DNA of 46,813 nt from Geodermatophilus saharensis. GTDB taxonomy: Bacteria; Actinomycetota; Actinomycetes; Mycobacteriales; Geodermatophilaceae. Location of the stretch: assembly GCF_900188205.1 (NCBI RefSeq), contig NZ_FZOH01000014.1:1-46813 (forward strand). The letters are read 5' to 3'. A program made the translations under genes and the position numbers. Shown here piece after piece: positions 40,123-46,813 of the stretch (position 1 is the stretch's first letter; every line of letters starts with the position of its first letter). The notes beneath the pieces were generated by a model that was not told the origin of the DNA, did not search any database, and saw only the letters and a list, made by a program, of their open reading frames with translations.

Positions 40123-40943
40123 GCCCCCTTCAGCGGGCGGTAGGCGGAGGTCCGGCCGAGCACGACGCGGCTCCAGGAGTCGTCGACGCCGAGGGTGGTC
40201 TCGGCGGCACCGAGGAACAGCCAGCCGTCGGGGCGCATGAGCTCGCGCACCCGGCGGAGGATCGCCTGCTTGGTGGGCAGGTCGAAGTAGATGAGGACGT
40301 TGCGCAGGTAGACCACGTCGAACGGGCCCATCCGCGGCAGCGGGGCGGCCAGGTTGCACTCGCGGGCGGTGACCATGCGGCGCAGGCCGGGGGCGACCTC
40401 CCACTCGCTGCCCGCCCGCTGGAAGTGCCGGACCAGCATCGGGGCGGGCAGGCCGCGGTTGACCTCGAGCTGGGTGAACCGGCCGGCCCTGGTCCGCTCG
40501 ACCATCTCGCGGGAGATGTCGGTGGCGGTGATCGTGACCCGGGAGGCCGCGCCGGGCAGCGCGTCCTCGAGCAGCATCGCGATCGTGTAGGGCTCCTGGC
40601 CGCTGGAGCAGGCCGCCGACCAGATCTGCAGCCGCTCGGCCGGACCGCGGGCGGCCTGCAGCGCCGGGAGGACGGTCGAGGTCAGCCCGGTGAACGGGTC
40701 GCCGTCGCGGAACCACGACGTCTCGTTGGTGGTGAGCGCCTCGACGATCTGTCGGGTCTCGTCCGGCCGCGGGCGGCTGCGGACGGCGTCGACGAGCTGG
40801 TCGACGTCGGAGAGCCCCATCCTGCGGGCCAGCGGCAGCAGCCGGGCCTCGACCAGGTACTCCTTGCCGGGGGCGAGCACGATCGCGCTCTCCCGGTGCA
40901 CCAGCTGGCGCACCCAGTCGAAGCGGGTGGCGGTGAGGGTCAT
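40119..40943 (-). CDS. cheR: Chemotaxis protein methyltransferase CheR
   Basis: Methylates glutamates of chemoreceptors with S-adenosylmethionine. The 274-residue protein has the N-terminal helical domain, ALTTNETSWFRD, the SAM motif IWSAACSSGQEPYTIAM, ATDIS, the NVLIYFD motif and a final GAAETTLG. The ATG overlaps the cheB stop by 4 bp, so CheR and CheB are made together, as expected for adaptation enzymes acting in opposition. Family length is normal. Confidence 0.96.
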   Translation of the reverse strand: MTLTATRFDWVRQLVHRESAIVLAPGKEYLVEARLLPLARRMGLSDVDQLVDAVRSRPRPDETRQIVEALTTNETSWFRDGDPFTGLTSTVLPALQAARGPAERLQIWSAACSSGQEPYTIAMLLEDALPGAASRVTITATDISREMVERTRAGRFTQLEVNRGLPAPMLVRHFQRAGSEWEVAPGLRRMVTARECNLAAPLPRMGPFDVVYLRNVLIYFDLPTKQAILRRVRELMRPDGWLFLGAAETTLGVDDSWSRVVLGRTSAYRPLKGA

Positions 40944-42049
40944 CGGAGGGCTCCCCTCGCGAGGGCCGGGGCGGCCGGGGCGTGCGGCACGGCGCGCGCC
41001 AGGTGGCGGGTGATGGCCTCGGCGATGCGGTCGAGGGGCAGCACCTCGTCGGCCAGGCCGGCCGAGGCGACGGCGCCGGGCATCCCCCAGACGACGGAGG
41101 TGGCCTGGTCCTGGACGACGACGGTGCCGCCGGCGTCGCGGACGGCGCTCGCGCCCTCCCGCCCGTCGGCGCCCATGCCGGTGAGCACCACCGACAGCAC
41201 CGCGCCGTCGTAGGCGGTGACCGCGGAGCGGAACAGCGGGTCGACGGCGGGCCGGCAGAAGTTCTCCGGCGGGCCCTGGGAGAGCACCGTCGTGGCGCCC
41301 CGGCCGCTGCCGCGCACGGTGAGGTGGTGGTCGCCGGGGGCCAGGTGGACGGTGCCGGGCAGCAGCGGCGAGCCGTCGGCGGCCTCGACGACCCGCAGCG
41401 CCGAGAGCCGGTCGAGGCGCTGGGCGAACTGGCGGGTGAACACCGGCGGCATGTGCTGCACCACCAGGACCGGCACGGGCAGGGCCGCCGGCAGCGCCGG
41501 CAGCACCCGGGCGAGGGCCTCCGGGCCGCCGGTGGAGGAGCCGACCACCAGCACCGCCGGGGCCTTGTGCGCGGCGCTGCGCGGCGCCGGGGTGCGCGGG
41601 GCGACCGGGGCGGCCGCGGGCCGGGGCGGGCCGGTGACCGGGCGGCCGGTGAGCGCCTTGATCCGGGGGATGAGCTGCTCGCGCACGCTCTCCATCGACG
41701 CGGCGACGCTGCCGACGTTGGCCGGCTTGGTCACGTAGTCGTTGGCGCCGGCCGAGAGGGCGTCCAGGGTGGCCGCGGCGCCGCGCTCGGTGAGCGTGCT
41801 GAACATGACGATCGGCAGGCGGTTGCGGGCGGCCCGCAGGGCGCGGACGGCCTCGATGCCGTTCATCTCCGGCATCTCGATGTCCATCGTGACCAGGTCG
41901 GGGCGCAGCTGGTCGACCTTGCCCAGCGCGAGCTTCCCGTTGACCGCCGTCCCGACCACCTCGATGGCGGGGTCGGAGGACAGCACGTCGGTCACGATCT
42001 TGCGGACGACGACCGAGTCGTCGACCACCAGCACCCGGATCGGGTCCAC
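40940..42049 (-). CDS. cheB: Chemotaxis response regulator protein-glutamate methylesterase CheB
   Basis: Removes methyl groups from chemoreceptors when phosphorylated by CheA. The 369-residue protein has an N-terminal receiver (D56 in TMDIEMP, K in YVTKP), a Pro/Ala-rich linker (about 135-163), and a C-terminal esterase domain with Ser in VGSSTGGPEA, His in VVQHMPP and Asp in GMGADG. The GTG at 42049 follows AGGAGG by four bases. It begins a stretch of six 4-bp-overlapping genes. A 367-bp gap precedes it, so the operon may have its own promoter here. Confidence 0.96.
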   Translation of the reverse strand: MDPIRVLVVDDSVVVRKIVTDVLSSDPAIEVVGTAVNGKLALGKVDQLRPDLVTMDIEMPEMNGIEAVRALRAARNRLPIVMFSTLTERGAAATLDALSAGANDYVTKPANVGSVAASMESVREQLIPRIKALTGRPVTGPPRPAAAPVAPRTPAPRSAAHKAPAVLVVGSSTGGPEALARVLPALPAALPVPVLVVQHMPPVFTRQFAQRLDRLSALRVVEAADGSPLLPGTVHLAPGDHHLTVRGSGRGATTVLSQGPPENFCRPAVDPLFRSAVTAYDGAVLSVVLTGMGADGREGASAVRDAGGTVVVQDQATSVVWGMPGAVASAGLADEVLPLDRIAEAITRHLARAVPHAPAAPALARGALR

Positions 42050-42416
42050 ACGTCCTCCTGCTCCAGCGGCGTCCGGCCGCGGAGGGCCGTTCGTCGGGTA
42101 CTCGGCAGCGGCGGGTCGGATCCGGGGATCACCCGGCGTCCCACGCGCACCGCCTGTCCCAGGAGTTGTCGGCCGACCCGGCGGTCGTGTTGACGCGGGG
42201 CGCGCAACCGTTACGGCGCCGGGCGGTCACCGGTGCCGTCGCGGGCACATGTCGACCGCGCCGCCCACCGCCCGTCCGGGGCCGCGGGGAGCTGACCTGC
42301 GCCGACGCGACCCGGCCGCCTGTCGATCACCGGACGCGTGCACGTCCGGGGGCGTGTCGTCCCGTGTCGCGTGCGCGCAGCCGAGGATCAACCCGGAGCG
42401 CGCCGCCGCGTCCCCC
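42050..42416. other. Intergenic region upstream of cheB, 367 bp
   Basis: It separates the unknown gene from cheB, both on the minus strand. A small hairpin with seven-base arms (42330-42336 and 42343-42349) lies 70 bp after the unknown gene and may be its terminator. I see no clear promoter consensus, although one for cheB is expected here. No gene or RNA is recognised. Confidence 0.5.
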
Positions 42417-43307
42417 TCAGCGGGCGGTGACGCGGTGCCAGGGGGCCAGGAGGACGTCGAGGGCGCCGCCGCCGAGCAGGTCGCCCATCGTCAGCCCCTG
42501 CACGACGCCGGCGAGGGCGTTCCACGAGCCGGAGGCGCCGTCGCGGGCGTCGAACCCGCCGTCGGCGAACGCGCGGACGGCGAGCAGCTGGGCGGTGGCC
42601 AGCGTGCGGGTGCGGCCGGAGACGTGCGCGGCCCACGAGGCCTCGTGCATGGCGGTGGCCCACGGGCGCTGCTCGGCACGGCCGTCGTCGACGGCGCCGC
42701 GCCAGCGCTCCCGGCCGCGGGCGTCCAGGCCCGAGAAGGTGGCCAGCAGCGAGCAGAGCCCGGGCGTGGCGGGGCCGAGGTCGGCGTCGGCGCCCCGGGT
42801 GGCCGCGTCGGGGACGGCGGCGGTGAACGGCGCGACCAGCTCGCGGCGGACGAGCGGCGGCAGCACCCCGGCGGCCCACTCCCCCACCACGGCGTCGGCG
42901 AGCACCTCGGCGGCCCGCTCGCGGACCTCGGCGCCGGCCTGGGCGGCGGCGGCGTGCTCGGGCCCGAGGACGTCCTCGCGCAGCACCCGCTCGACGGCGG
43001 CGGCCGTGCCGATGGTGCCGCGCTCGAGCTGGGCGACGAGGACGGCGGTGCGGTCCTCCGCGCCGGGGGTGACCGAGCGCAGCTGCGGGACGGCGGCGGC
43101 CAGCTCGCGGGCCCGCCGGGCGCGCACGGCGAGCACGGCGCGCTGCTCGCGGTCGGCGCGGCCGGTGCGGGAGGCGGCGGCCAGGGCGGCCAGGTCGTCC
43201 GGCCCGGCGGTCAGGCCGGTGAGGAGCACGTCGGCGGCGGCGCGGCCACCGGGCAGGCGCACCAGGTCGAACCCCAGCGTCGCGGCACTGACCAGCGAGT
43301 ACGGCAC
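42417..43307 (-). CDS. Unknown protein within the chemotaxis cluster
   Basis: I do not recognise this 296-residue protein. It is Ala- and Arg-rich and probably mostly helical, with no membrane segment or signal peptide. The most distinctive segment is PWATAMHEASWAAHVSGRTRTLATAQLLAVRAF near residues 215-247. The last third contains GSWNALAGVVQGLTMGDLLGGGALDVL. The GTG at 43307 follows GGAGGGGGAG at a good distance, so translation is well supported. It lies between cheW and cheB on the same strand with gaps of 157 and 367 bp, so it may be a separate unit. Nothing suggests an exchange or a mobile origin. Confidence 0.7.
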   Translation of the reverse strand: MPYSLVSAATLGFDLVRLPGGRAAADVLLTGLTAGPDDLAALAAASRTGRADREQRAVLAVRARRARELAAAVPQLRSVTPGAEDRTAVLVAQLERGTIGTAAAVERVLREDVLGPEHAAAAQAGAEVRERAAEVLADAVVGEWAAGVLPPLVRRELVAPFTAAVPDAATRGADADLGPATPGLCSLLATFSGLDARGRERWRGAVDDGRAEQRPWATAMHEASWAAHVSGRTRTLATAQLLAVRAFADGGFDARDGASGSWNALAGVVQGLTMGDLLGGGALDVLLAPWHRVTAR

Positions 43308-43378
43308 GTCTCCCCCTCCGACGGCACCGTCCGGACACGGACGGCCCGTCCATGCTGGGGGTGATCACGTCGCAACGC

Positions 43379-43428
43379 CACGCGGCCGTCACCCGATCGC
43401 CGGAGAGGCGTGGGGGAACGGCCGCGTG
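43379..43428 (-). terminator. Hairpin after cheW
   Basis: Perfect 11-base arms (43379-43389 and 43418-43428) with a 28-base loop lie in the gap between the cheW stop and the unknown gene. It may end or attenuate the mcp-cheA-cheW transcript. The large loop makes it a weaker candidate. Confidence 0.4.
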
Positions 43429-43464
43429 TCGGGAGCGGTCAGGTGAGGGGGCAGTGACGCTCCG

Positions 43465-43917
43465 CTATGAACCGACGGCCTTCTGCACGTCGAGTGCCAG
43501 CAACAGCGTGCCGTCGAGCTTGTAGGCGCCGCGGATCAGCTCGCGGGCCTGCCCGCCGAGGGTGTCCGGCGGGGCCTCGAAGTCGGCGGCGTCGACGTCG
43601 ACGACGTCGGCGATCGAGTCGACCAGCAGGCTCACCGCCTCCCCGTGCAGCCGCACGACGATGACGACGGCGTCGGTGCCGGCCGGCCGCGGCGGGCGGC
43701 CCAGCCGCTCGCGCAGCTCGATGGCGGTCACCACCTGCCCGCGCAGGTTGATCAGCCCGGCCACGGCCGGCGGCGCCAGCGGCACCCGGGTCAGCTTCTG
43801 GCTGCGCAGCACCTCCTGCACGTGCTCGACCTCGACGCCGTACAGGTCGCCGTCGAGCCGGAAGGTGGCCAGCTGACCGCTGGCGGCACGGGTCGGGGTG
43901 TCGGTCGCGCTCGTCAC
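43465..43917 (-). CDS. cheW: Chemotaxis adaptor CheW
   Basis: Couples chemoreceptors to CheA. The 150-residue protein has the standard CheW beta-barrel: FRLDGDLYGVEVEHVQEVL, the conserved VAGLINLRGQVVTAIELRERLG, and ending VSLLVDSIADVV and LLLALDVQKAV. The GTG at 43917 lies one base after the cheA stop, so the two genes are translated together. Confidence 0.94.
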   Translation of the reverse strand: MTSATDTPTRAASGQLATFRLDGDLYGVEVEHVQEVLRSQKLTRVPLAPPAVAGLINLRGQVVTAIELRERLGRPPRPAGTDAVVIVVRLHGEAVSLLVDSIADVVDVDAADFEAPPDTLGGQARELIRGAYKLDGTLLLALDVQKAVGS

Positions 43918-43918
43918 G

Positions 43919-46270
43919 TCAGGCCTCCAGCAGGGCGGTGGGGGAGGAGGAGTCGGCGGCGTAGAAGGCCGGGTCGGCGGCGAGGATGGCCGCGCGCACG
44001 TCGAGCAGCTCGGTCACCCGGTCGCCCAGGACGGCCGAGCCGAGCAGACCCAGGTCGTCGATGTCGCTGCGCACCGCGGCGCCGCCGTCGACGATGTCCA
44101 GGATCTCCTCGACGACGATCGCCACGCTGCGGCCGTGGTCGCTGTAGACGATCACCTCGAGCACCTCGCGGTCGCCGCCGCCGTAGGCGCCCAGGTGCCG
44201 GTCGAGGCGGACGATCGGCAGGATCGCGCCGCGGTACTGCACCACCTCGCGGTTGCCCACCCGCTCGACGGCGTCGGCCCGCACCTGCTCGAGGCGGGTG
44301 ACGGTGTCCAGCGGGATGGCCACCCGCCGGCCCTCGCCGATCGCGGCGAGCAGCATCCGCTGCCGCTCGGCCTCGACGGCGGCGGTGCGGGCGGCGGCCT
44401 CGCGGGCCTCCTGCCGCTCGGTGATCTCGGTGCGCAGCGCCCGGCGGGCCAGGGCCTGCACGTCGAGGATGAGCGCCACGGCGCCGTCGCCGAGGACGGT
44501 GGCGCCGGAGTAGAGGCCGATCGCCTTGAGCTGGCCGCCGACGGCCTTGACGACGATCTCCTCGGTGTTGATGACCCGGTCGACGACCAGGCCGAAGCGC
44601 CGGCCCTCGGAGCGCAGCACCGCGATGACGACGTGGCCGTCGTGGCGGTCGGAGGTCAGGCCGAGGACGTCGGTGAGCCGCACGAGGGGGAGCAGCTCGC
44701 CGCGCAGCCGGTAGACCGGTGCGCCGCCGACCTCCTCGACGGCGTTGGCGGCCTTCTCGGCGTCGAGGCTGACCAGCTCCTGCAGGCTGATCTGCGGGAT
44801 CGCGTAGCGGTCGCCGGCGCACTCGACGGTGAGCGCGGGGACGATCGCCAGGGTCAGCGGGATCCGCAGCCGGCAGACGGTGCCCCGGCCGGGCTCGGAC
44901 TCGACCTCGATGGTGCCGCCGATAGCCTCGATGTTGGTCTTGACGACGTCCATGCCGACGCCGCGGCCGGAGACGTTGGTGACCGCGGCGGCGGTGGAGA
45001 AGCCGGGCAGGAAGATCAGCTGCAGGACGTCCTGCGGGCTGGTCCGGGCGAGCTGCTCGGCGGTGACCAGACCGCGCTCGAGCGCCTTGGCGCCGATCCG
45101 CTCCGGGTCGATGCCGGCGCCGTCGTCGGCGACCTCGACGACGACCTGACCGCTCTCGTGCCGGGCGCGCAGCGTGAGCACGCCCTCGGCGGGCTTGCCG
45201 GCGGCGCGGCGGCGGTCGGGGGACTCGATGCCGTGGTCGACGGAGTTGCGGACCAGGTGGGTCAGCGGGTCCTTGACCGCCTCGAGCAGGGTCTTGTCCA
45301 GCTCGGTGTCCCGGCCCTCCATCTCCAGGCGGACGGACTTGCCGCACTGGATGCCGAGGTCGCGGACGACGCGCGGCAGCTTGGACCAGATGTGGTCGAT
45401 CGGCTGCATGCGCGTCTTCATGACGCCCTCCTGCAGCTCGCTGGCGATGAGGTTGAGCCGCTGCGAGGCGCGCACCAGGTCGGTGTCGGTGGAGCGGCCC
45501 ACGTACTGGACGATCTGGTTGCGGGTGAGCACCAGCTCGCCGACCAGCAGCATGAGCGAGTCGAGCAGGTCGACGTCGACGCGGATCGTCGAGTCGGCCA
45601 CGCCGCGGCGGCCCTGCGGACCGCCGGCACCCTCCGGGCGGGCGGCACCGGTGGGCGCACCGCCCTCGGCGTGCTCGTCGCCGTGCTCGCCGTGCTCGCC
45701 GTGCTCGTCGTGGGCGTCGTCGGCGTGCTCGTCGTGCATTTCGTCCGGCACCGGCTCGGCGACGGGCTCGGCGACGGCCTCGGCGACGGCGGCGGGCTCC
45801 GCGACGGCGACGGGCTCGGCCGTGGGCTCCGGTGCCTCGGGGACCTCGGCGGGGGCGGGGGAGGGGGCGGCGGCCGGCGCCGGCCGGTCCTCCATCGCCG
45901 CGCTGATCTCCGCGACGACGGCGGAGACGTCCACGCCGCCCTCGCCGCCGGTGGCCTCGATGGAGGCCAGCAGCGAGCGGACGGTGTCGACCATCCGCAG
46001 CAGCACGCTGGTGCGCTCGGGGGTCAGCGCGAGGACGCCGTCGCGCAGCCGGGAGAGCATGTTCTCCCCGACGTGGGTGACCTCCTCGAGGCGGCCGAAG
46101 GCGAGGAAGCCGCTGGTGCCCTTGATCGTGTGGATGGTGCGGAAGATGCTCGACAGCCGCTCCCGCGAGTCGGGCTCCTGCTCGAGGGCGACCAGGTCCG
46201 TGTCGAGCTGGTCGAGGTTCTCGTGGCTCTCGACGAGGAACTCCTCGACGATGTCGTCCAGACCGTCCAC
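43919..46270 (-). CDS. cheA: Chemotaxis histidine kinase CheA with two C-terminal CheW domains
   Basis: Autophosphorylates and passes phosphate to CheY and CheB. The GTG at 46270 (GAAGG five bases before) gives 783 residues. The HPt domain carries H47 in FRTIHTIKGT. The usual CheY/CheB-binding domain is missing; instead a low-complexity Ala/Pro/Glu linker (about 130-175) and a His/Asp/Glu-rich stretch with seven His (176-200) precede the dimerisation domain (about 225-290). The kinase domain has HLVRNSVDHGIE, ADDGAGID and GRGVGMDVVK. Two CheW-like domains follow (about 475-600 and 640-755), one more than usual. The frame remains open upstream, but only through a hairpin region without a ribosome site. 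Confidence 0.94.
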   Translation of the reverse strand: MDGLDDIVEEFLVESHENLDQLDTDLVALEQEPDSRERLSSIFRTIHTIKGTSGFLAFGRLEEVTHVGENMLSRLRDGVLALTPERTSVLLRMVDTVRSLLASIEATGGEGGVDVSAVVAEISAAMEDRPAPAAAPSPAPAEVPEAPEPTAEPVAVAEPAAVAEAVAEPVAEPVPDEMHDEHADDAHDEHGEHGEHGDEHAEGGAPTGAARPEGAGGPQGRRGVADSTIRVDVDLLDSLMLLVGELVLTRNQIVQYVGRSTDTDLVRASQRLNLIASELQEGVMKTRMQPIDHIWSKLPRVVRDLGIQCGKSVRLEMEGRDTELDKTLLEAVKDPLTHLVRNSVDHGIESPDRRRAAGKPAEGVLTLRARHESGQVVVEVADDGAGIDPERIGAKALERGLVTAEQLARTSPQDVLQLIFLPGFSTAAAVTNVSGRGVGMDVVKTNIEAIGGTIEVESEPGRGTVCRLRIPLTLAIVPALTVECAGDRYAIPQISLQELVSLDAEKAANAVEEVGGAPVYRLRGELLPLVRLTDVLGLTSDRHDGHVVIAVLRSEGRRFGLVVDRVINTEEIVVKAVGGQLKAIGLYSGATVLGDGAVALILDVQALARRALRTEITERQEAREAAARTAAVEAERQRMLLAAIGEGRRVAIPLDTVTRLEQVRADAVERVGNREVVQYRGAILPIVRLDRHLGAYGGGDREVLEVIVYSDHGRSVAIVVEEILDIVDGGAAVRSDIDDLGLLGSAVLGDRVTELLDVRAAILAADPAFYAADSSSPTALLEA

Positions 46271-46324
46271 CGTTGCCTTCTCTCTCGCTGCCGGGGGGCC
46301 GTGGGGTCCCCGATGGGTCTTCGG

Positions 46325-46365
46325 CGGTGGGGTGGCGGACTCAAGGTGAGTCCGCCACCCCACCG
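46325..46365 (-). terminator. Perfect 19-bp-stem hairpin between mcp and cheA
   Basis: Arms at 46325-46343 and 46347-46365 pair perfectly around a three-base loop. It begins 11 bases after the receptor stop and ends 54 bases before the cheA start. It could terminate the receptor message or reduce read-through into cheA. There is no U-tract. Confidence 0.65.
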
Positions 46366-46376
46366 GGCGCGGTCGC

Positions 46377-46813
46377 CTAGTAGGTGAAGCGGGCGACGCC
46401 GGTGCGCAGGTCGGCGGCCATGCGGGAGAGCTCGTCGACGGCGACCCGCGTCTGGCTCAGCGCCTGGGTGGTGGCGTCGGCGGCGCCGGAGACCCCGGCG
46501 ATGTTGTCGGCGATCTGCCCGGATCCCTGGGCGGCCTCGGCCACCGAGCGGGACATCTCCGCGGTGGTGGCGGTCTGCTCCTCCACCGCCGAGGCGATCG
46601 TCGTCTGCCGGTCGGAGATCTGGGCGACGATCTGGGAGATCTCCCCGATCGCGCTCACCGCGGCGCCGGTGTCCCTCTGGATGGCCTCCACCCGCCGCGC
46701 GATGTCCTCGGTGGCCTTGGCCGTCTCCTGCGCCAGTTCCTTGACCTCGTTGGCGACCACGGCGAAGCCCTTGCCGGCCTCGCCGGCGCGGGCGGCCTCG
46801 ATGGTGGCGTTGA
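46377..46813 (-). CDS. Methyl-accepting chemotaxis protein, C-terminal part
   Basis: Only the last 145 or so residues are in the window; the gene continues beyond the right edge. It shows the highly conserved receptor tip [27 protein letters not shown], which contacts CheA and CheW, followed by a long coiled-coil arm with Gln/Glu/Ala methylation-type positions ([20 protein letters not shown]). The ligand-binding part is not visible. It lies directly upstream of cheA, so it is probably the receptor that feeds this pathway, although the intervening hairpin may lower cheA expression from its promoter. Confidence 0.93.
   Translation of the reverse strand, partial: NATIEAARAGEAGKGFAVVANEVKELAQETAKATEDIARRVEAIQRDTGAAVSAIGEISQIVAQISDRQTTIASAVEEQTATTAEMSRSVAEAAQGSGQIADNIAGVSGAADATTQALSQTRVAVDELSRMAADLRTGVARFTY

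Noticed and set aside
42180..42220. TTGACG on the plus strand as a promoter
   Set aside because: No acceptable -10 box lies at 16-18 bases and no plus-strand gene follows.
1..46813. CRISPR arrays, tRNA or rRNA genes
   Set aside because: I looked for regularly spaced repeats and for tRNA arms or rRNA-like stretches and found none; covariance-model searches would be needed to exclude small RNAs.

Overview
The window reads as chromosomal DNA of a high-GC, aerobic, motile actinobacterium. The evidence is very GC-rich codon use, many GTG starts, densely overlapping genes and typical actinobacterial families. The mix of a spore-photoproduct-lyase homologue, several SpoIIE-type phosphatases, a 180-kDa-class glutamate dehydrogenase and a chemotaxis cluster would fit Geodermatophilaceae (Geodermatophilus, Blastococcus, Modestobacter). 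That assignment is an inference. No rRNA, tRNA, CRISPR array or prophage was seen.

Left edge (1-2447): a complete-looking IS481-family element (1-1115) sits in a CTAG target exactly at the stop codon of a GNAT acetyltransferase gene. A small exported-looking protein follows. Next (2448-12567, all minus strand) comes a redox and second-messenger signalling cluster. In transcription order it holds an MFS exporter, a 907-residue NhaA-DsbA-cNMP-glutaredoxin-like fusion, a response-regulator/thioredoxin-reductase-like fusion, a cNMP-binding histidine kinase, a UBP zinc-finger protein and a GGDEF-EAL c-di-GMP enzyme. The first four genes overlap by 4 bp each, so they are almost certainly one translationally coupled operon. 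This is the most unusual part of the window.

Middle (12568-33987): spore-photoproduct-lyase-like radical SAM protein, YaaA, a large GAF/PAS/SpoIIE phosphatase, a DUF1801 protein, a DEAD-box helicase with an amidase facing away from it, a PPK2 polyphosphate kinase, a degenerate PlsC-like protein, NAD-glutamate dehydrogenase with a predicted leaderless promoter, a small holin-like membrane protein, an AAA ATPase, two alpha/beta hydrolases, an MDR alcohol dehydrogenase and a ZIP transporter. Several intergenic gaps carry long perfect inverted repeats.

Right part (34074-46813): two divergent PAS/GAF/SpoIIE phosphatases and an RsbW-like anti-sigma kinase point to a partner-switching stress module. 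A minus-strand chemotaxis cluster follows: mcp (cut by the window end), cheA, cheW, an unknown gene, cheB, cheR, then two alternating CheY-CheX-like pairs. All cheB-to-end genes overlap by 4 bp. In this layout sensing (MCP, cNMP-HK, GAF/PAS phosphatases) feeds motility, stress sigma control and c-di-GMP metabolism, but the links between modules are inference from neighbourhood only.
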